Assembly: GCA_965223355.1 (NCBI GenBank)
Contig: CBDCWE010000003.1
Location: forward strand, 1,178,001-1,242,000
Source of the DNA: Tectiglobus sp965223355
GTDB taxonomy: Bacteria; Pseudomonadota; Alphaproteobacteria; Rhizobiales; Hyphomicrobiaceae
Length of the DNA stretch: 64,000 nt
Direction of reading: 5' to 3'
This document shows, one piece after another, positions 1 through 8,985 of the stretch (within the stretch, counting starts at the first letter, position 1; each line of letters opens with the position of its first letter). The notes under the pieces were generated by a model. The model was not told the origin of the DNA, ran no database searches, and was given only the letters and a program-made list of their open reading frames with translations. A program made the translations under genes and the position numbers.

Positions 1-129
1 GCGGCATGTCGTGATTGCCGATCGCGGTCTGTCAAGGCCTCATGTTTCGCCGGACCGATAGCCGTTCAGGCTCAGGGATCCGCTGATCAAGGTGCAGGTT
101 TCCACAAGGCATCTCCTTTTGCTCGGGTT

Positions 130-256
130 GTCAGGGGCCGACAGCCCCTCACGGATCGCCGCGAAGCGGCGATTGATACCGCCCGGCCCTGCGGGTGGGT
201 CTCAGGCAGCCACCGGTCCGTTGCGCCCATTGCCCGCGCCTGCCAGGCTCGGCCAC
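130..256. repeat. Dispersed intergenic repeat modules (R3/R4), copy 1
   Basis: The 257 bases before the first gene hold no supported gene. They contain two modules found elsewhere in the window. The first is a hairpin with arms GATCGCCGC and GCGGCGAT (about 153-174), also near 32482 and, inverted, near 49240. The second is a block beginning CGGCCCTGCGGGTGGG and ending GCCTGCCAGGCTCGGCC, also near 34214 and, inverted, at 50343-50520. Matches were found by eye. The modules look like non-coding dispersed repeats of unknown mobility. Confidence 0.5.
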
Positions 257-257
257 C

Positions 258-1181
258 TCAGGCGGTATCAATAAACCGCATCGTTGCCCGATCAAGCGGC
301 GTCAGGATGCCGCCGATGAAGCCGCGCACAAACGATACGCTGCGCATGATGCCGCGCGGCCTCCGAAATCTCAGCAATGACCACAACGGCGGCCACACGG
401 CAAAGCACACGAACTCATAGGCCGGAATGATCACGAAGTCCCAGCGGCCGCACTTGAGCAGCTTGGAATACGCCGCTCCAATGCTCTGGAAGTTGCGCCG
501 CGAGAGTTGTTTACCTTGCTGCCACGTGCGGAAGCCAAAATGCTCCACCGTTATGGTCGAGGTTTCGTAGATGTGATTGCCCGACAGCAGGATCCGAACG
601 GCCATGTCGCCATCATCGCAGCAGCCAAACCGACTGCCAGGGCCCAGCAGGGTGTCATAGCCGCCGAGCTTCAGGATCACGGCACGCCGCACCGCCATCC
701 CGGCACCAATTCCTCGCGCCGAGCATTTATCGCGGCTGGTTGTGACCAACTTGTCATCCGTTCGCATATAAGCCGGAATGAAGCCCGCCGATTCATCATG
801 TGGACCAGCCGCGACGTTGCAGAACGCCATTGCAACCTTCGGATTCCGATCGAAGATGGCCGCAAGCTTCTCAAGCCAGTCGGAAGGCACGGTACAGTCA
901 TCGTCGGTGACTGCAACGACCTCGCCCCCGGCCTCGGAAACGCCAAGATTAAGGGCACGCGTCTTGCCGGCCGTCGAGCTTCGAATGTACCTCAGTCTGG
1001 GGTCGGAAAAGAACGGCCGCGCCGCGTCCTCTGTGGTATCGTTGGTGCTTTGGTCGACGATCACGAGCTCGAAGTTCGGGTGCGTGTTGGCCAATATCGA
1101 CGTGATCGTGTCAACGATCGACTGGCCGCGATCGCGCGTGCAAACCAGGGCCGACATCAGCGGCGCTTCCAAGTCAGTCAT
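258..1181 (-). CDS. Family 2 glycosyltransferase
   Basis: Predicted cytoplasmic or membrane-associated GT2 (GT-A fold) enzyme transferring a sugar from a nucleotide-sugar donor during surface polysaccharide synthesis. The N-terminus shows the GT2 start (ALVCTRDRGQSIVDTI), the nucleotide-binding IVDQS strand and a DDD metal-binding motif (VTDDDCTVPSDW). A further acidic motif (CCDDGDMAVR) and a hydrophobic stretch near the C-terminus (YEFVCFAVWPPLW) suggest membrane contact. I chose the ATG at 1181. A TTG ten codons upstream only adds a tandem KKVG repeat encoded by a 12-bp duplication. It lies with other glycan genes up to about 10 kb. Donor and acceptor cannot be read from sequence. Confidence 0.85.
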   Translation of the reverse strand: MTDLEAPLMSALVCTRDRGQSIVDTITSILANTHPNFELVIVDQSTNDTTEDAARPFFSDPRLRYIRSSTAGKTRALNLGVSEAGGEVVAVTDDDCTVPSDWLEKLAAIFDRNPKVAMAFCNVAAGPHDESAGFIPAYMRTDDKLVTTSRDKCSARGIGAGMAVRRAVILKLGGYDTLLGPGSRFGCCDDGDMAVRILLSGNHIYETSTITVEHFGFRTWQQGKQLSRRNFQSIGAAYSKLLKCGRWDFVIIPAYEFVCFAVWPPLWSLLRFRRPRGIMRSVSFVRGFIGGILTPLDRATMRFIDTA

Positions 1182-1397
1182 GTTCCCGACCTTCTTCCCG
1201 ACCTTCTTCAACGAGCAAATGTCGCCACGTCACACTCAGCGCAACCTGCCTCGGCGCCACCTGCCCTCAACCGGGTTCAGAATGCTTCCGATCAAGAGCC
1301 GACAGTGGCGCCGCACGGCAACGCCGCACTGCAGCCATGGCGATCTTTCGTGCGTTCAGTATGCCGGAATTGTGCCAAGCAAAAAACTCGGGTCCAG

Positions 1398-1440
1398 GTT
1401 CCATTCCGGCTTTGTCCCAGGTGCCATTCCGGCTTTGTCA
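1398..1440. repeat. Short tandem duplication between glycan genes
   Basis: The phrase CCATTCCGGCTTTGTC occurs twice in a row about 20 bases apart. It sits in the gap between the GT2 gene and the acyltransferase gene, where I see no other gene. Function unknown. Confidence 0.5.
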
Positions 1441-1460
1441 ATGTCAAGAATCTTCAATCG

Positions 1461-2606
1461 TCAATGTGAAGGCGCGCGGCGCGCCGCATCCTCCTTCGCT
1501 GATCCGCCTGTTTCATCAACCTTGCTGCGCGTCTTGCCCGTGACAAAGCAGCTGCGCAACCATCGCTGCGCGGGCAGTTCGAACAGCACCCAGGTCAAAT
1601 AGGCAGCCCACAACAGTAGCGGCAGAAAGATCACTCCCGCCCAGGGTACATAGTCTCCAACTTTGTTACCCAGCAGGACTTGCGGCAGTGCAGAATACAA
1701 CACCATAAGCGGCGTGTGCAGTAGGTAGACGGAATACGACACGCCACCCAACAGCAGGGCAAATGAGGCAACTTTGGACGGCAGCCGGGCTGCGAGGGCA
1801 ACGACGAGCACAACCGGAAACAACACCACGACGACGGCCAAATCATAAAATCCGTCCAAATGTCCCGGAAGCCCGAACGGCAGGCTCATGATCAATGTCG
1901 ACATCGCCAGCAACACATACAACGTCAGCGGATTTGCGGCCCAGCCGGCATCGATGCGAAAGCCGGTCCTGAAAATCAGCAGGCCGAGAAAAAAGGAAAA
2001 GATGACGCGCGGAAACCCATAGAGAATATTGTCACTCGACCAGCCGACATCCAGCGAGTTGTAAACGACGGCGGCGATTGCCAGGCCCACACCACCGGCC
2101 GCGATCAACACCTGGATCATGGCGCTGCTCAGATATTTGTAAATCGCAGCATAGAAGGTGTTGACTGCCATCTCGAAGAAGATCGACCACGCCGCACCAT
2201 TGAACGGAAACAAATACAGGCTCGTCAGCGCCGGCAACAGCGCCAAATTGGCGCCGAGATCGAGCAGTATCGGCAGCATTTCAACGCCGCCGCCGGCCTT
2301 GATCTCACGGGCGACATGACCGACAAGGCCGAGCAAGCACGACAACACGACCAACGGCCACAGGCGCGCCACTCTGACCCAGACGAACGCCATCAGGTGC
2401 ATGCCGTCGGCGAGCCGACGATCATAGCTCATCGCGATCACGTAGCCGCTCAGCAAGAAGAAGAAATCAACGCACAAATAACCGCGCGTCAGAAGCACAT
2501 CGTGGCGGCCGAAAAACAGGAAGTCGGCGTGATAGAGCAGCACGCCGAGCGCGGCCAGGCCCCGGCACAGATCGAGTGACGCGATGTGTCGTGGGTTGCT
2601 ACTCAC
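1461..2606 (-). CDS. Acyltransferase 3 family membrane protein (OafA/YrhL-like)
   Basis: Multi-pass inner-membrane O-acyltransferase that probably adds acetyl or another small acyl group to a polysaccharide. It opens with the family hallmark SLDLCRGLAALGVLLYHADF, in which the His is the conserved catalytic residue. The second signature follows (GYLCVDFFFLLSGYVIAMSY), then about ten hydrophobic segments. Length of 381 aa is normal for a member lacking a C-terminal SGNH domain. The C-terminal tail after about residue 355 is basic and probably cytosolic. It is co-oriented with the GT2 gene downstream and belongs to the same glycan locus. The exact substrate is not determinable. Confidence 0.9.
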   Translation of the reverse strand: MSSNPRHIASLDLCRGLAALGVLLYHADFLFFGRHDVLLTRGYLCVDFFFLLSGYVIAMSYDRRLADGMHLMAFVWVRVARLWPLVVLSCLLGLVGHVAREIKAGGGVEMLPILLDLGANLALLPALTSLYLFPFNGAAWSIFFEMAVNTFYAAIYKYLSSAMIQVLIAAGGVGLAIAAVVYNSLDVGWSSDNILYGFPRVIFSFFLGLLIFRTGFRIDAGWAANPLTLYVLLAMSTLIMSLPFGLPGHLDGFYDLAVVVVLFPVVLVVALAARLPSKVASFALLLGGVSYSVYLLHTPLMVLYSALPQVLLGNKVGDYVPWAGVIFLPLLLWAAYLTWVLFELPAQRWLRSCFVTGKTRSKVDETGGSAKEDAARRAPSH

Positions 2607-2806
2607 CGGTCATTCCTCATTGCGCCGGAACCAAAGTCAGATGCGATCCCGAGTGGCCATTCCAGTTCGGCGGCAGAGCCGGACAACGAAAGTTGCCAAG
2701 CGAATTTGTCAGGGGGCGTTCGGCGGAGCATGCAACCTGTTTTGTCCTGCTTCTCTCTCGGTACTGGCGGTCGGCGAGCGGTCCAAGGCTCGGCCACCAC
2801 AGCGTT

Positions 2807-3904
2807 CTAATGGCGCGCCGCTTCGGCTTCAATTTTCAGCATGTTGAGCAGCCGTTCGGCATTGGCTTCGCCATCATAGCAACGCGATACATGGGCCACG
2901 GCCGCACTGGCCAGCGCAACACGGTACTGTGCATTGTCATTGAGCGCCTTTATGGCCGATATCAAAGCAGCCTTGTCGCCGGCGGGCATGATCAGACCCG
3001 TTTCACCATGCCGCACGATCTCTGGAATTGCAGCAACGTCAGTGGATATGATCGCAAGGCCCGCGGCACCTGCTTCCGACAGTGCCATTGGCAGGCAGTC
3101 GCCCAGCGTCGGCAGCGCAAAAACGTCGCAGCTGTGATAAAGATCCTTCAGCGGCTGACTGTTTGGCTCCATGTCATTGTAGACAAACAGTCCCGGTTCC
3201 GGCCCGACCTCGTCCTTGGTCACCAGATGGAGTTCGATACCGAGGCTGCGCAGTTCGCGAAATGCCGCCAACAGGAGTGACCCTCCTTTGCGCTCAAGAT
3301 TTGCGCCGACAAACAGGATCTTCACTGGCTTGTTGTGCGCACGCAGGGCGAGCGGGCGACGCCAGTCGCGAACGTTGACGCCGGGTGGGATGACGGTGAC
3401 CTTGTCAGCCGGCACCTGATAATCGTTGACGAGACCGCGCTTGGTCCATTCCGCCCACGTTACGATTTTGCGGGCAGCCGCATAACAGTCGCGGTTGAGG
3501 CGCCACTTGACGCTCTCCAGCCACGACGGGCCGCGCTGATGTCCATAGAAGTCGCCCAACGCGTCATATTGCATCGGCGTGGCGTCCAGCGATACGATGC
3601 TCGGAAACCGCCGCATCCATCCCTGCGCCAGGACCGCTGGCACCTGGGTGTGAAAGAACAACGCATCTATGGTTGTGCGCCGGACCATGTTGGCGACCAG
3701 TTGTCGGGCCCGAAGTCCCGCCCTGACCGTCCAGTTGCTGCGGTATACCGGGATCGTGGCCGCCATCCCCGAAGCTTCGAACGGGATCAACGCCCAGTGC
3801 GGCTTGACCTCCTGATCCTGCGGCACGGTGGCCAACAGATTCTTGGAATGGGTAACGTGTCCCAGTGCCTGTTCAAGGATGAAACCAATATTGTATGTCG
3901 CCAT
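2807..3904 (-). CDS. Family 4 glycosyltransferase
   Basis: GT-B fold retaining glycosyltransferase, likely part of polysaccharide assembly. The C-terminal Rossmann domain carries the Glycos_transf_1 pattern: KILFVGANLERKGG, then DVFALPTLGDCLPMALSEAG, where the terminal Glu belongs to the donor-binding motif, and EIVRHGETGLIMPAGD. The N-terminal domain begins MATYNIGFILEQALGHVTHS. I place the start at the ATG at 3904 because the open frame upstream to 4153 is low-complexity, Arg/Cys-rich and unlike a GT. The 365-residue product is typical. It is divergent from the Wzz/kinase gene across an AT-richer 507-bp gap. Confidence 0.88.
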   Translation of the reverse strand: MATYNIGFILEQALGHVTHSKNLLATVPQDQEVKPHWALIPFEASGMAATIPVYRSNWTVRAGLRARQLVANMVRRTTIDALFFHTQVPAVLAQGWMRRFPSIVSLDATPMQYDALGDFYGHQRGPSWLESVKWRLNRDCYAAARKIVTWAEWTKRGLVNDYQVPADKVTVIPPGVNVRDWRRPLALRAHNKPVKILFVGANLERKGGSLLLAAFRELRSLGIELHLVTKDEVGPEPGLFVYNDMEPNSQPLKDLYHSCDVFALPTLGDCLPMALSEAGAAGLAIISTDVAAIPEIVRHGETGLIMPAGDKAALISAIKALNDNAQYRVALASAAVAHVSRCYDGEANAERLLNMLKIEAEAARH

Positions 3905-4411
3905 CCGCGATCTCCGACGGGGCGTGCGACGTTCCATCGACCGCACACTCATACTTATGCTTATGTGAGTCCAATGCAGGCTCTCCAATCCGACCGTCCG
4001 GTGCGCGAGATACGCAACAGACATTGCGGACCTGGCCGCGCACTGCGCGCGACGCGGTCCGCGGCAACCACAGAGTTCTGCCAGGCAACAGCGCTTGCCG
4101 ATCAAAAAAGTTGGCAAATATATTGCACCACACCAGTATCGCGACGCCAGCATCGCGATACCAGCATCACGGCGCCAACAGGGAGTAACAGTGTTTCAGG
4201 ACCGTCACAACACCATTAGGTACCCAACGGCGAACCTTTATGCTAATGCCTTAACGCAATCGCTTAAATTTTACTAAATTGCCATGGTTTAGTGATCAAT
4301 TTGACTCTATAGAATGAGTTGGTCCCTGACAGACAGTTCGACCACAAGCTGTGATCGCCGTTCACCACACCGAGATTTGGCCGCGACCAATACTATTCGG
4401 AGCATCGAGTA
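3905..4411. promoter_or_regulatory. Divergent intergenic region with 14-bp tandem repeats
   Basis: This 507-bp gap separates the leftward GT4 gene from the rightward Wzz/kinase gene and is more AT-rich than its surroundings (especially 4240-4320), so it should hold both promoters. At 4132-4173 three imperfect 14-bp units start with CCAGTATCGCGACG or CCAGCATCGCGATA in direct tandem, which could bind a regulator. I see no convincing gene. Confidence 0.45.
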
Positions 4412-6649
4412 ATGCCTAGTCAATTGAACACCCCGGAACCGGACTTGCAACCTCCTGGAGATCTGCTGGTTCCAACGGGAGCGGACACAGCCGACTTGTT
4501 TGGGATTGTGAGGCGGGGCTGGGTTATCATCGGCGTGTGCGCGCTCATCGGCATGATTTGCAGCGCTATGATCTTAATCCAAATGAAGCCGAACTACAGG
4601 GCGCATGCCAAGCTTGTGTTCGACAGAAGCATAAGCGATTACCTGCGCGCCAATAACCTGGTTGGCGGTCCGGCAGTTGAGAATGTCGGTGTTGCAGTGC
4701 AATCACGCGTAATTGACTCCGAGGTAACCGTGTTGCCGGTCGTCAGATCGATGAATTTGGCGAACGACCAAGAATTTGCAGGAGAGCCGGAAAGCGAGAC
4801 ACCGCTCGACTACGCGCGCGACTTGTTTCGCACCGTCAAGCGACAGGTAAAGCGGCTGATCGGCTCGGGGCTTCGAGGCTCAGAAGAGTCGCGGAACCCA
4901 GAACGCATGGCAGTGGAGTCCGTACTGCAGAACCTTAACACGATGATCGAGGCGCATAACGTGCTCGGCATCTATTTCGAGTCCCGGAGCCCGGACAAAG
5001 CGGCCGTTATCGCAAATGCCATCGTTGATCAGTACATTTCATCCAATCAGCAAAGGGCAACGGACACGACCCAGCTCGCCGGCCGGCTCATGCGGGAAAG
5101 GCTGTTTCAACTCAAGCAGCAGGCCGAAGCGAGCGAGCGGGCCCTCATCGAATATAAATCGGCAAACAATCTTTTCGGAACCGACGAAAAAACAATTGAT
5201 TCCGAACAGATTAGCAAGCTCAACGAGCAGTTGGCGTTGACGCGCGTTGCGATGGCGACGGCTAGAGCGGGCCTTGAGAGCGTTTCGAGTGTCGGTGCCA
5301 ATGACACGAGTGTGATCTCAATTTCGCATGAGAATCGTCTCATCTCAAAACTGCGTTCTCAGTACATGGAGCTATCGTCCCGCGCTTCCGACATCAGCAG
5401 CCGCGTCGGCAAGAGACATCTGGCGATCGCGAGGCTGTCGAAACAACAAAGTGAAATTAAGTCTGCGATTGAAGCGGAAGAGAACCGTATCAAAGAAAAA
5501 CTCAAGGTCGACTACCAGTTGGCAAAGGCGCGATACGACGAGCTTGAGGATATTGTCGCCAACTTATTGAAGAAGGAGGCCACGAAAACAAAGGTCAAGG
5601 CAAAGCGGTTGGAGCTGGAAAGTCAGGCCAATACCTATCGCACACTCTACAACAACCTGCTGCAGCGCATGAGCGAAAAACGTGAAGCGCAGACGCAGGC
5701 CTCTGTCTTTCCCAGTTTCCGCGTTGTCAAACGAGCCTCCGTTCCAGTGCGCACCGACTCAGCGAAAAAGAAGCTGTTCGTGATCGCTGCGAGTACTTTG
5801 ATCGGCGTGTTGTTTGGTGGCCTGATTGTTTTTTCCCGAGAGTTTCCATTCGGCTACTTCCGAACACCTGACCAGATCGGGCGCGCGACCGGCCTGCCTT
5901 GTGTGCTGGTGCCACTCGTCAAAACGTCCGGTTGGTTTCGGTCCCGCAACCGGCCGGAGTTCCATGCCGTGGCGCATCCGTTTTCCCGGTTTACAGAGTC
6001 TCTGCGCGGCGTTTGGGCATCCATCAAGCAAAATCAAATGGAGAGCGGCACCAAGGTATTTTGCATTGCGTCGTCGGTGTCCAAGGAAGGCAAGACAACA
6101 ATTGCTACGAATTTGGCAAGCTATGTGGCGTCGTTTTCAGAATCGCGGGTTCTGCTCATCGATGCAGATCTGCACAAGCGCTCCCTCACCAAACAGATCG
6201 CACCGGATGCAAAGGTCGGCATTGTCGAAGCTTTGGCTAAGCCGGGCTCGCTTCATGAGTTTCTCACGAGGAATGAAGGTCTCGGCGTCGACATATTGGC
6301 AAGTTCGAACAAGGACCGCATTCCGAACGCTGCAGAACTGCTTGGATCGTCGAAGATGGAGGCCGTTCTGGCGCAGGCGCGCAACCTTTACGACGTGATC
6401 ATCGTTGAGGTACCGCCCGTCGGCTCGATCAACGATCTCAGATTGATGGAGCATTTGTGCGATGGCTTCGTGTTCGTCATTGAATGGGGAGCGACAAGCC
6501 AACGTTTGGTCATCGAGGCGTTCATGGAGCTACCATCAATACTGGAGCGCGGGGTTTGCGTTGTCCTCAACAAGGCCAATCCAAAGGCACTCAAGTACAT
6601 CGAGGCATACAAGGGTAAACGGCATAGCGATTACTATGTGCTCGGCTGA
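4412..6649 (+). CDS. Fused Wzz chain-length regulator / BY-kinase-like protein
   Basis: Inner-membrane polysaccharide co-polymerase fused to a CpsD/Wzc-type ATPase, expected to control chain length and export of the exopolysaccharide. A first TM lies near residues 34-52 (WVIIGVCALIGMICSAMILI). A long periplasmic coiled-coil region follows, then a second TM near 450 (KLFVIAASTLIGVLFGGLIV) and a cytosolic ATPase domain. Walker A reads SSVSKEGKTT and Walker A' LLIDADLHKRS. The Walker B position is IIVEVPPV, so the usual Asp is Glu, and the C-terminus has only one adjacent Tyr pair (SDYYVLG) rather than a tyrosine-rich tail. Tyrosine kinase activity may therefore be weak or altered. Length of 745 aa fits fused Wzc proteins. 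It heads a rightward group with the O-antigen ligase gene. Confidence 0.9.
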   Translation: MPSQLNTPEPDLQPPGDLLVPTGADTADLFGIVRRGWVIIGVCALIGMICSAMILIQMKPNYRAHAKLVFDRSISDYLRANNLVGGPAVENVGVAVQSRVIDSEVTVLPVVRSMNLANDQEFAGEPESETPLDYARDLFRTVKRQVKRLIGSGLRGSEESRNPERMAVESVLQNLNTMIEAHNVLGIYFESRSPDKAAVIANAIVDQYISSNQQRATDTTQLAGRLMRERLFQLKQQAEASERALIEYKSANNLFGTDEKTIDSEQISKLNEQLALTRVAMATARAGLESVSSVGANDTSVISISHENRLISKLRSQYMELSSRASDISSRVGKRHLAIARLSKQQSEIKSAIEAEENRIKEKLKVDYQLAKARYDELEDIVANLLKKEATKTKVKAKRLELESQANTYRTLYNNLLQRMSEKREAQTQASVFPSFRVVKRASVPVRTDSAKKKLFVIAASTLIGVLFGGLIVFSREFPFGYFRTPDQIGRATGLPCVLVPLVKTSGWFRSRNRPEFHAVAHPFSRFTESLRGVWASIKQNQMESGTKVFCIASSVSKEGKTTIATNLASYVASFSESRVLLIDADLHKRSLTKQIAPDAKVGIVEALAKPGSLHEFLTRNEGLGVDILASSNKDRIPNAAELLGSSKMEAVLAQARNLYDVIIVEVPPVGSINDLRLMEHLCDGFVFVIEWGATSQRLVIEAFMELPSILERGVCVVLNKANPKALKYIEAYKGKRHSDYYVLG

Positions 6650-6778
6650 CGCCGACAAGCACGACGTCGCTTTGGCTGACCTCTGATCGCGACCTTGACG
6701 TAACGTATTGGATTGGCGGGTTGCAGACTGCGCCCATCAGACTGAGTTGGCGGCACAATTGCGGGCGCAAGACACACG

Positions 6779-8095
6779 ATGCATTGGCTTTTAGGGGCAA
6801 TACCACCGATCGCTCTCAGCTTTGTGCTGATCGTTGCCCCGCTGATCGGCCGCTTTGCGCCAGGTGAAAACGGCTTTCGGGTTTTCTGGCCGGCAATATT
6901 CGCGATCACGGTGGTGCTTGCCGCGGTTAGCTACCGGCGCCTCACACTGTCAATCTTTCGCGCACCGCCCATCGTTGCGCTATTGCTGTTTCTCGCATTT
7001 GCCGGCGCCGGCGTGAATTGGGCTCTCAGTCCCGATCACGCGATGACGCGTTGGGTGCTGCAGATGATGGTTATTGCGACGATCATCGTGCCGCTGGCCT
7101 TGGCTCGGCCCTCGGGCAGCACCATCGAACAACTGCACTGGTGCTTTTTGACGGCGATGATCATCGCCGCCGGCTATGTCAATTCGATCCCGCCAATGCA
7201 GGACTATAACGGCGAAGTGCTCGGGCATCCGGGCTACTTCTTCCATAAGCAGTACTTGGGAATGTATGCATCGATTGCGTTGTTGATTGCCGTTCACGAA
7301 CTCTTTCAGCCCTGGCGACGGCGGGCGCTGGCAATCATTACGATCGCGGTTGCCGCATGGTTGTTGCTGGAAAGCAAGTCCAAGTCCGCCCTCGGGTTTT
7401 TGTTGCTCGCGCCGATGCTGGCGCTGTTGGCGATGATCGCAGCCCAAAAGCTTCGCCGGCCGTTACTGCTGATCGTGCTCATGATACCGCTGTCTTGGTA
7501 TGGCGCAGCGATGCTGATCACAAATCTGTCGTATCGAATTTCCTACCACTTGACCGGCGATCCGACTTTTACCGGACGAACAGTGATATGGGATTTCATC
7601 TCGACTCAGATCTCGAAAAAGCCATGGTTCGGGTGGGGGTTCCAGTCGTTCTGGGAGATCGGCCCGATGAGTCCGGCAGTGCGCGAGGGACCGGCCTTCG
7701 TCAAGACCATGTCTTCGAGCCATAGCGGTTATATGGACGTCAGGCTAGAAACGGGCATCATCGGATTATCCATTTTCCTGGTTTTCATTGCTGCGACATT
7801 TCACGTCATCGGCCGTATCATGAACAATGACCCGGTTCGAGCCTGGCTGCTGTTGTCGATCGGTCTTTATACGTCACTGGCAAACCTGCTGGACACCTAC
7901 TGGCTGATTCCCCACGACGCCATGTGGCTTCTGTTTCTCATCGTTGTCGCCGAGGCAAGTCGTCCCTATCCGATCTCTCATCGCCAAGCTCAACCATTAC
8001 GCAACGACAGCAGGTGGCGGCCGGCCCGCCGCCTCCCGCAACGCTTGCGGCAACCAACTTCGCAATTGACAGTGGGCAAGACGTTGCGCTCGTGA
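6779..8095 (+). CDS. O-antigen ligase family membrane protein
   Basis: Polytopic membrane protein of the Wzy_C/WaaL superfamily, which ligates or polymerises lipid-linked glycans on the periplasmic side. Around ten hydrophobic segments are visible. The large periplasmic loop holds the family signature region with TFTGRTVIWDFI, then GFQSFWE and SSHSGYMDVRLETG, where the S-H-S/N motif is typical of these ligases. Length of 438 aa is normal. It follows the Wzz/kinase gene by 129 bp and precedes an acetyltransferase, consistent with one exopolysaccharide locus. Ligase and polymerase cannot be told apart by sequence alone. Confidence 0.88.
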   Translation: MHWLLGAIPPIALSFVLIVAPLIGRFAPGENGFRVFWPAIFAITVVLAAVSYRRLTLSIFRAPPIVALLLFLAFAGAGVNWALSPDHAMTRWVLQMMVIATIIVPLALARPSGSTIEQLHWCFLTAMIIAAGYVNSIPPMQDYNGEVLGHPGYFFHKQYLGMYASIALLIAVHELFQPWRRRALAIITIAVAAWLLLESKSKSALGFLLLAPMLALLAMIAAQKLRRPLLLIVLMIPLSWYGAAMLITNLSYRISYHLTGDPTFTGRTVIWDFISTQISKKPWFGWGFQSFWEIGPMSPAVREGPAFVKTMSSSHSGYMDVRLETGIIGLSIFLVFIAATFHVIGRIMNNDPVRAWLLLSIGLYTSLANLLDTYWLIPHDAMWLLFLIVVAEASRPYPISHRQAQPLRNDSRWRPARRLPQRLRQPTSQLTVGKTLRS

Positions 8096-8187
8096 TTGAA
8101 CGGTCAACGGCACCGCAGGACGATTGCGGCAGGCTGACCAACGCCTCATCGATCGGTTTCGCCACATGTCGATACGTCTGGAGCAAC

Positions 8188-8228
8188 CTGCCTGTCGTCG
8201 GAATCCGAACGATGCCGACGACAGGCAG
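8188..8228. repeat. Diverged R1-type hairpin with compensatory changes
   Basis: A perfect 14-bp inverted repeat (CTGCCTGTCGTCGG / CCGACGACAGGCAG) lies between two glycan genes. The left side, GAGCAACCTGCCT from 8181, is identical to the second hairpin of the R1 elements described below. The stem centre differs from R1, yet both arms changed together so pairing is kept. It may act as a weak terminator or RNA processing site; there is no T-tract. Confidence 0.55.
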
Positions 8229-8288
8229 TTGGCCAGGCGATGCTGACCCGCTTGACGCGCGGCAATAATCTAAGGCGGTCCTGAGACA

Positions 8289-8849
8289 TTGGAGCTGTTC
8301 GACGTGCAAAGGCTAAATGTTGGTCAGGTCTTGCAAGACTTCGGGGCGGTGGCGCGGGCACGGTTTTATCTGCGCCGTGCAACGTTGCTGGGGCCGCGCG
8401 TGCGCCTATGGGGGCGACCGCTGATCCACGCTTACGGAAACATCGTTATCGGCGACCGCGCCAAGCTCGTTTCGACGGCTGCAACTCTGGAGCTGGCGGC
8501 CGGCGCCGGCGCAACACTCGATATCGGTGAAAGATGTTTTATCAACTACGGCTGTTCAATCTCGGCCAGTCAACTGATCCGCATTGGCGCCAGAAGCAAC
8601 ATCGGGACTCACGCCATCATCATGGACAACGGCTTCCATCGATTGGAACCCGAGCGGCGCTACGAACAACCGCCGTCCGCCCCAGTCGTCCTCGAGGACA
8701 ACGTCTGGCTCGGCGCGCGGGTCATTGTGCTACCGGGTGTGACCATCGGAACCGGCAGCGTCATCGGGGCGGGAAGTGTTGTCACAAAAGACATTCCGCC
8801 GCGTTCCGTTGCCGTCGGACAGCCGGCCCGGGTCGTACGTGCGTTGTAG
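8289..8849 (+). CDS. Left-handed beta-helix (hexapeptide) acyltransferase
   Basis: Trimeric LbH acetyltransferase of the WcaF/maltose O-acetyltransferase type, likely O-acetylating a sugar of the exopolysaccharide with acetyl-CoA. Hexapeptide repeats run through the second half: LDIGERCFINYGC, ISASQLIRIGARSNIG, VVLEDNVWLGARVIVL, GVTIGTGSVIGAGSVV. The catalytic His is probably in THAIIMDNGFHRLE. The closing block is TKDIPPRSVAVGQPARVVRAL. Length of 186 aa is normal. The start is uncertain between TTG 8289 and GTG 8304. It sits between the ligase and a GT2 gene. Confidence 0.87.
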   Translation: MELFDVQRLNVGQVLQDFGAVARARFYLRRATLLGPRVRLWGRPLIHAYGNIVIGDRAKLVSTAATLELAAGAGATLDIGERCFINYGCSISASQLIRIGARSNIGTHAIIMDNGFHRLEPERRYEQPPSAPVVLEDNVWLGARVIVLPGVTIGTGSVIGAGSVVTKDIPPRSVAVGQPARVVRAL

Positions 8850-8985
8850 GTGGTCGGTCGGCTCAACGGGCCGTGATCGGCCTGTATCGGCAGCGGGCAT
8901 GGTTTGAGCTAACTCCAAAGGGCGATAGGCGCGCCGAATGCCGCAATTTTGGCGCGCTGGTTTCGCTTCGAGCACACGTAGAGCA

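Noticed and set aside
4000..4260. Upstream extension of the GT4 protein beyond 3904
   Set aside because: Composition is unlike a glycosyltransferase and the conserved first strand begins at 3904.
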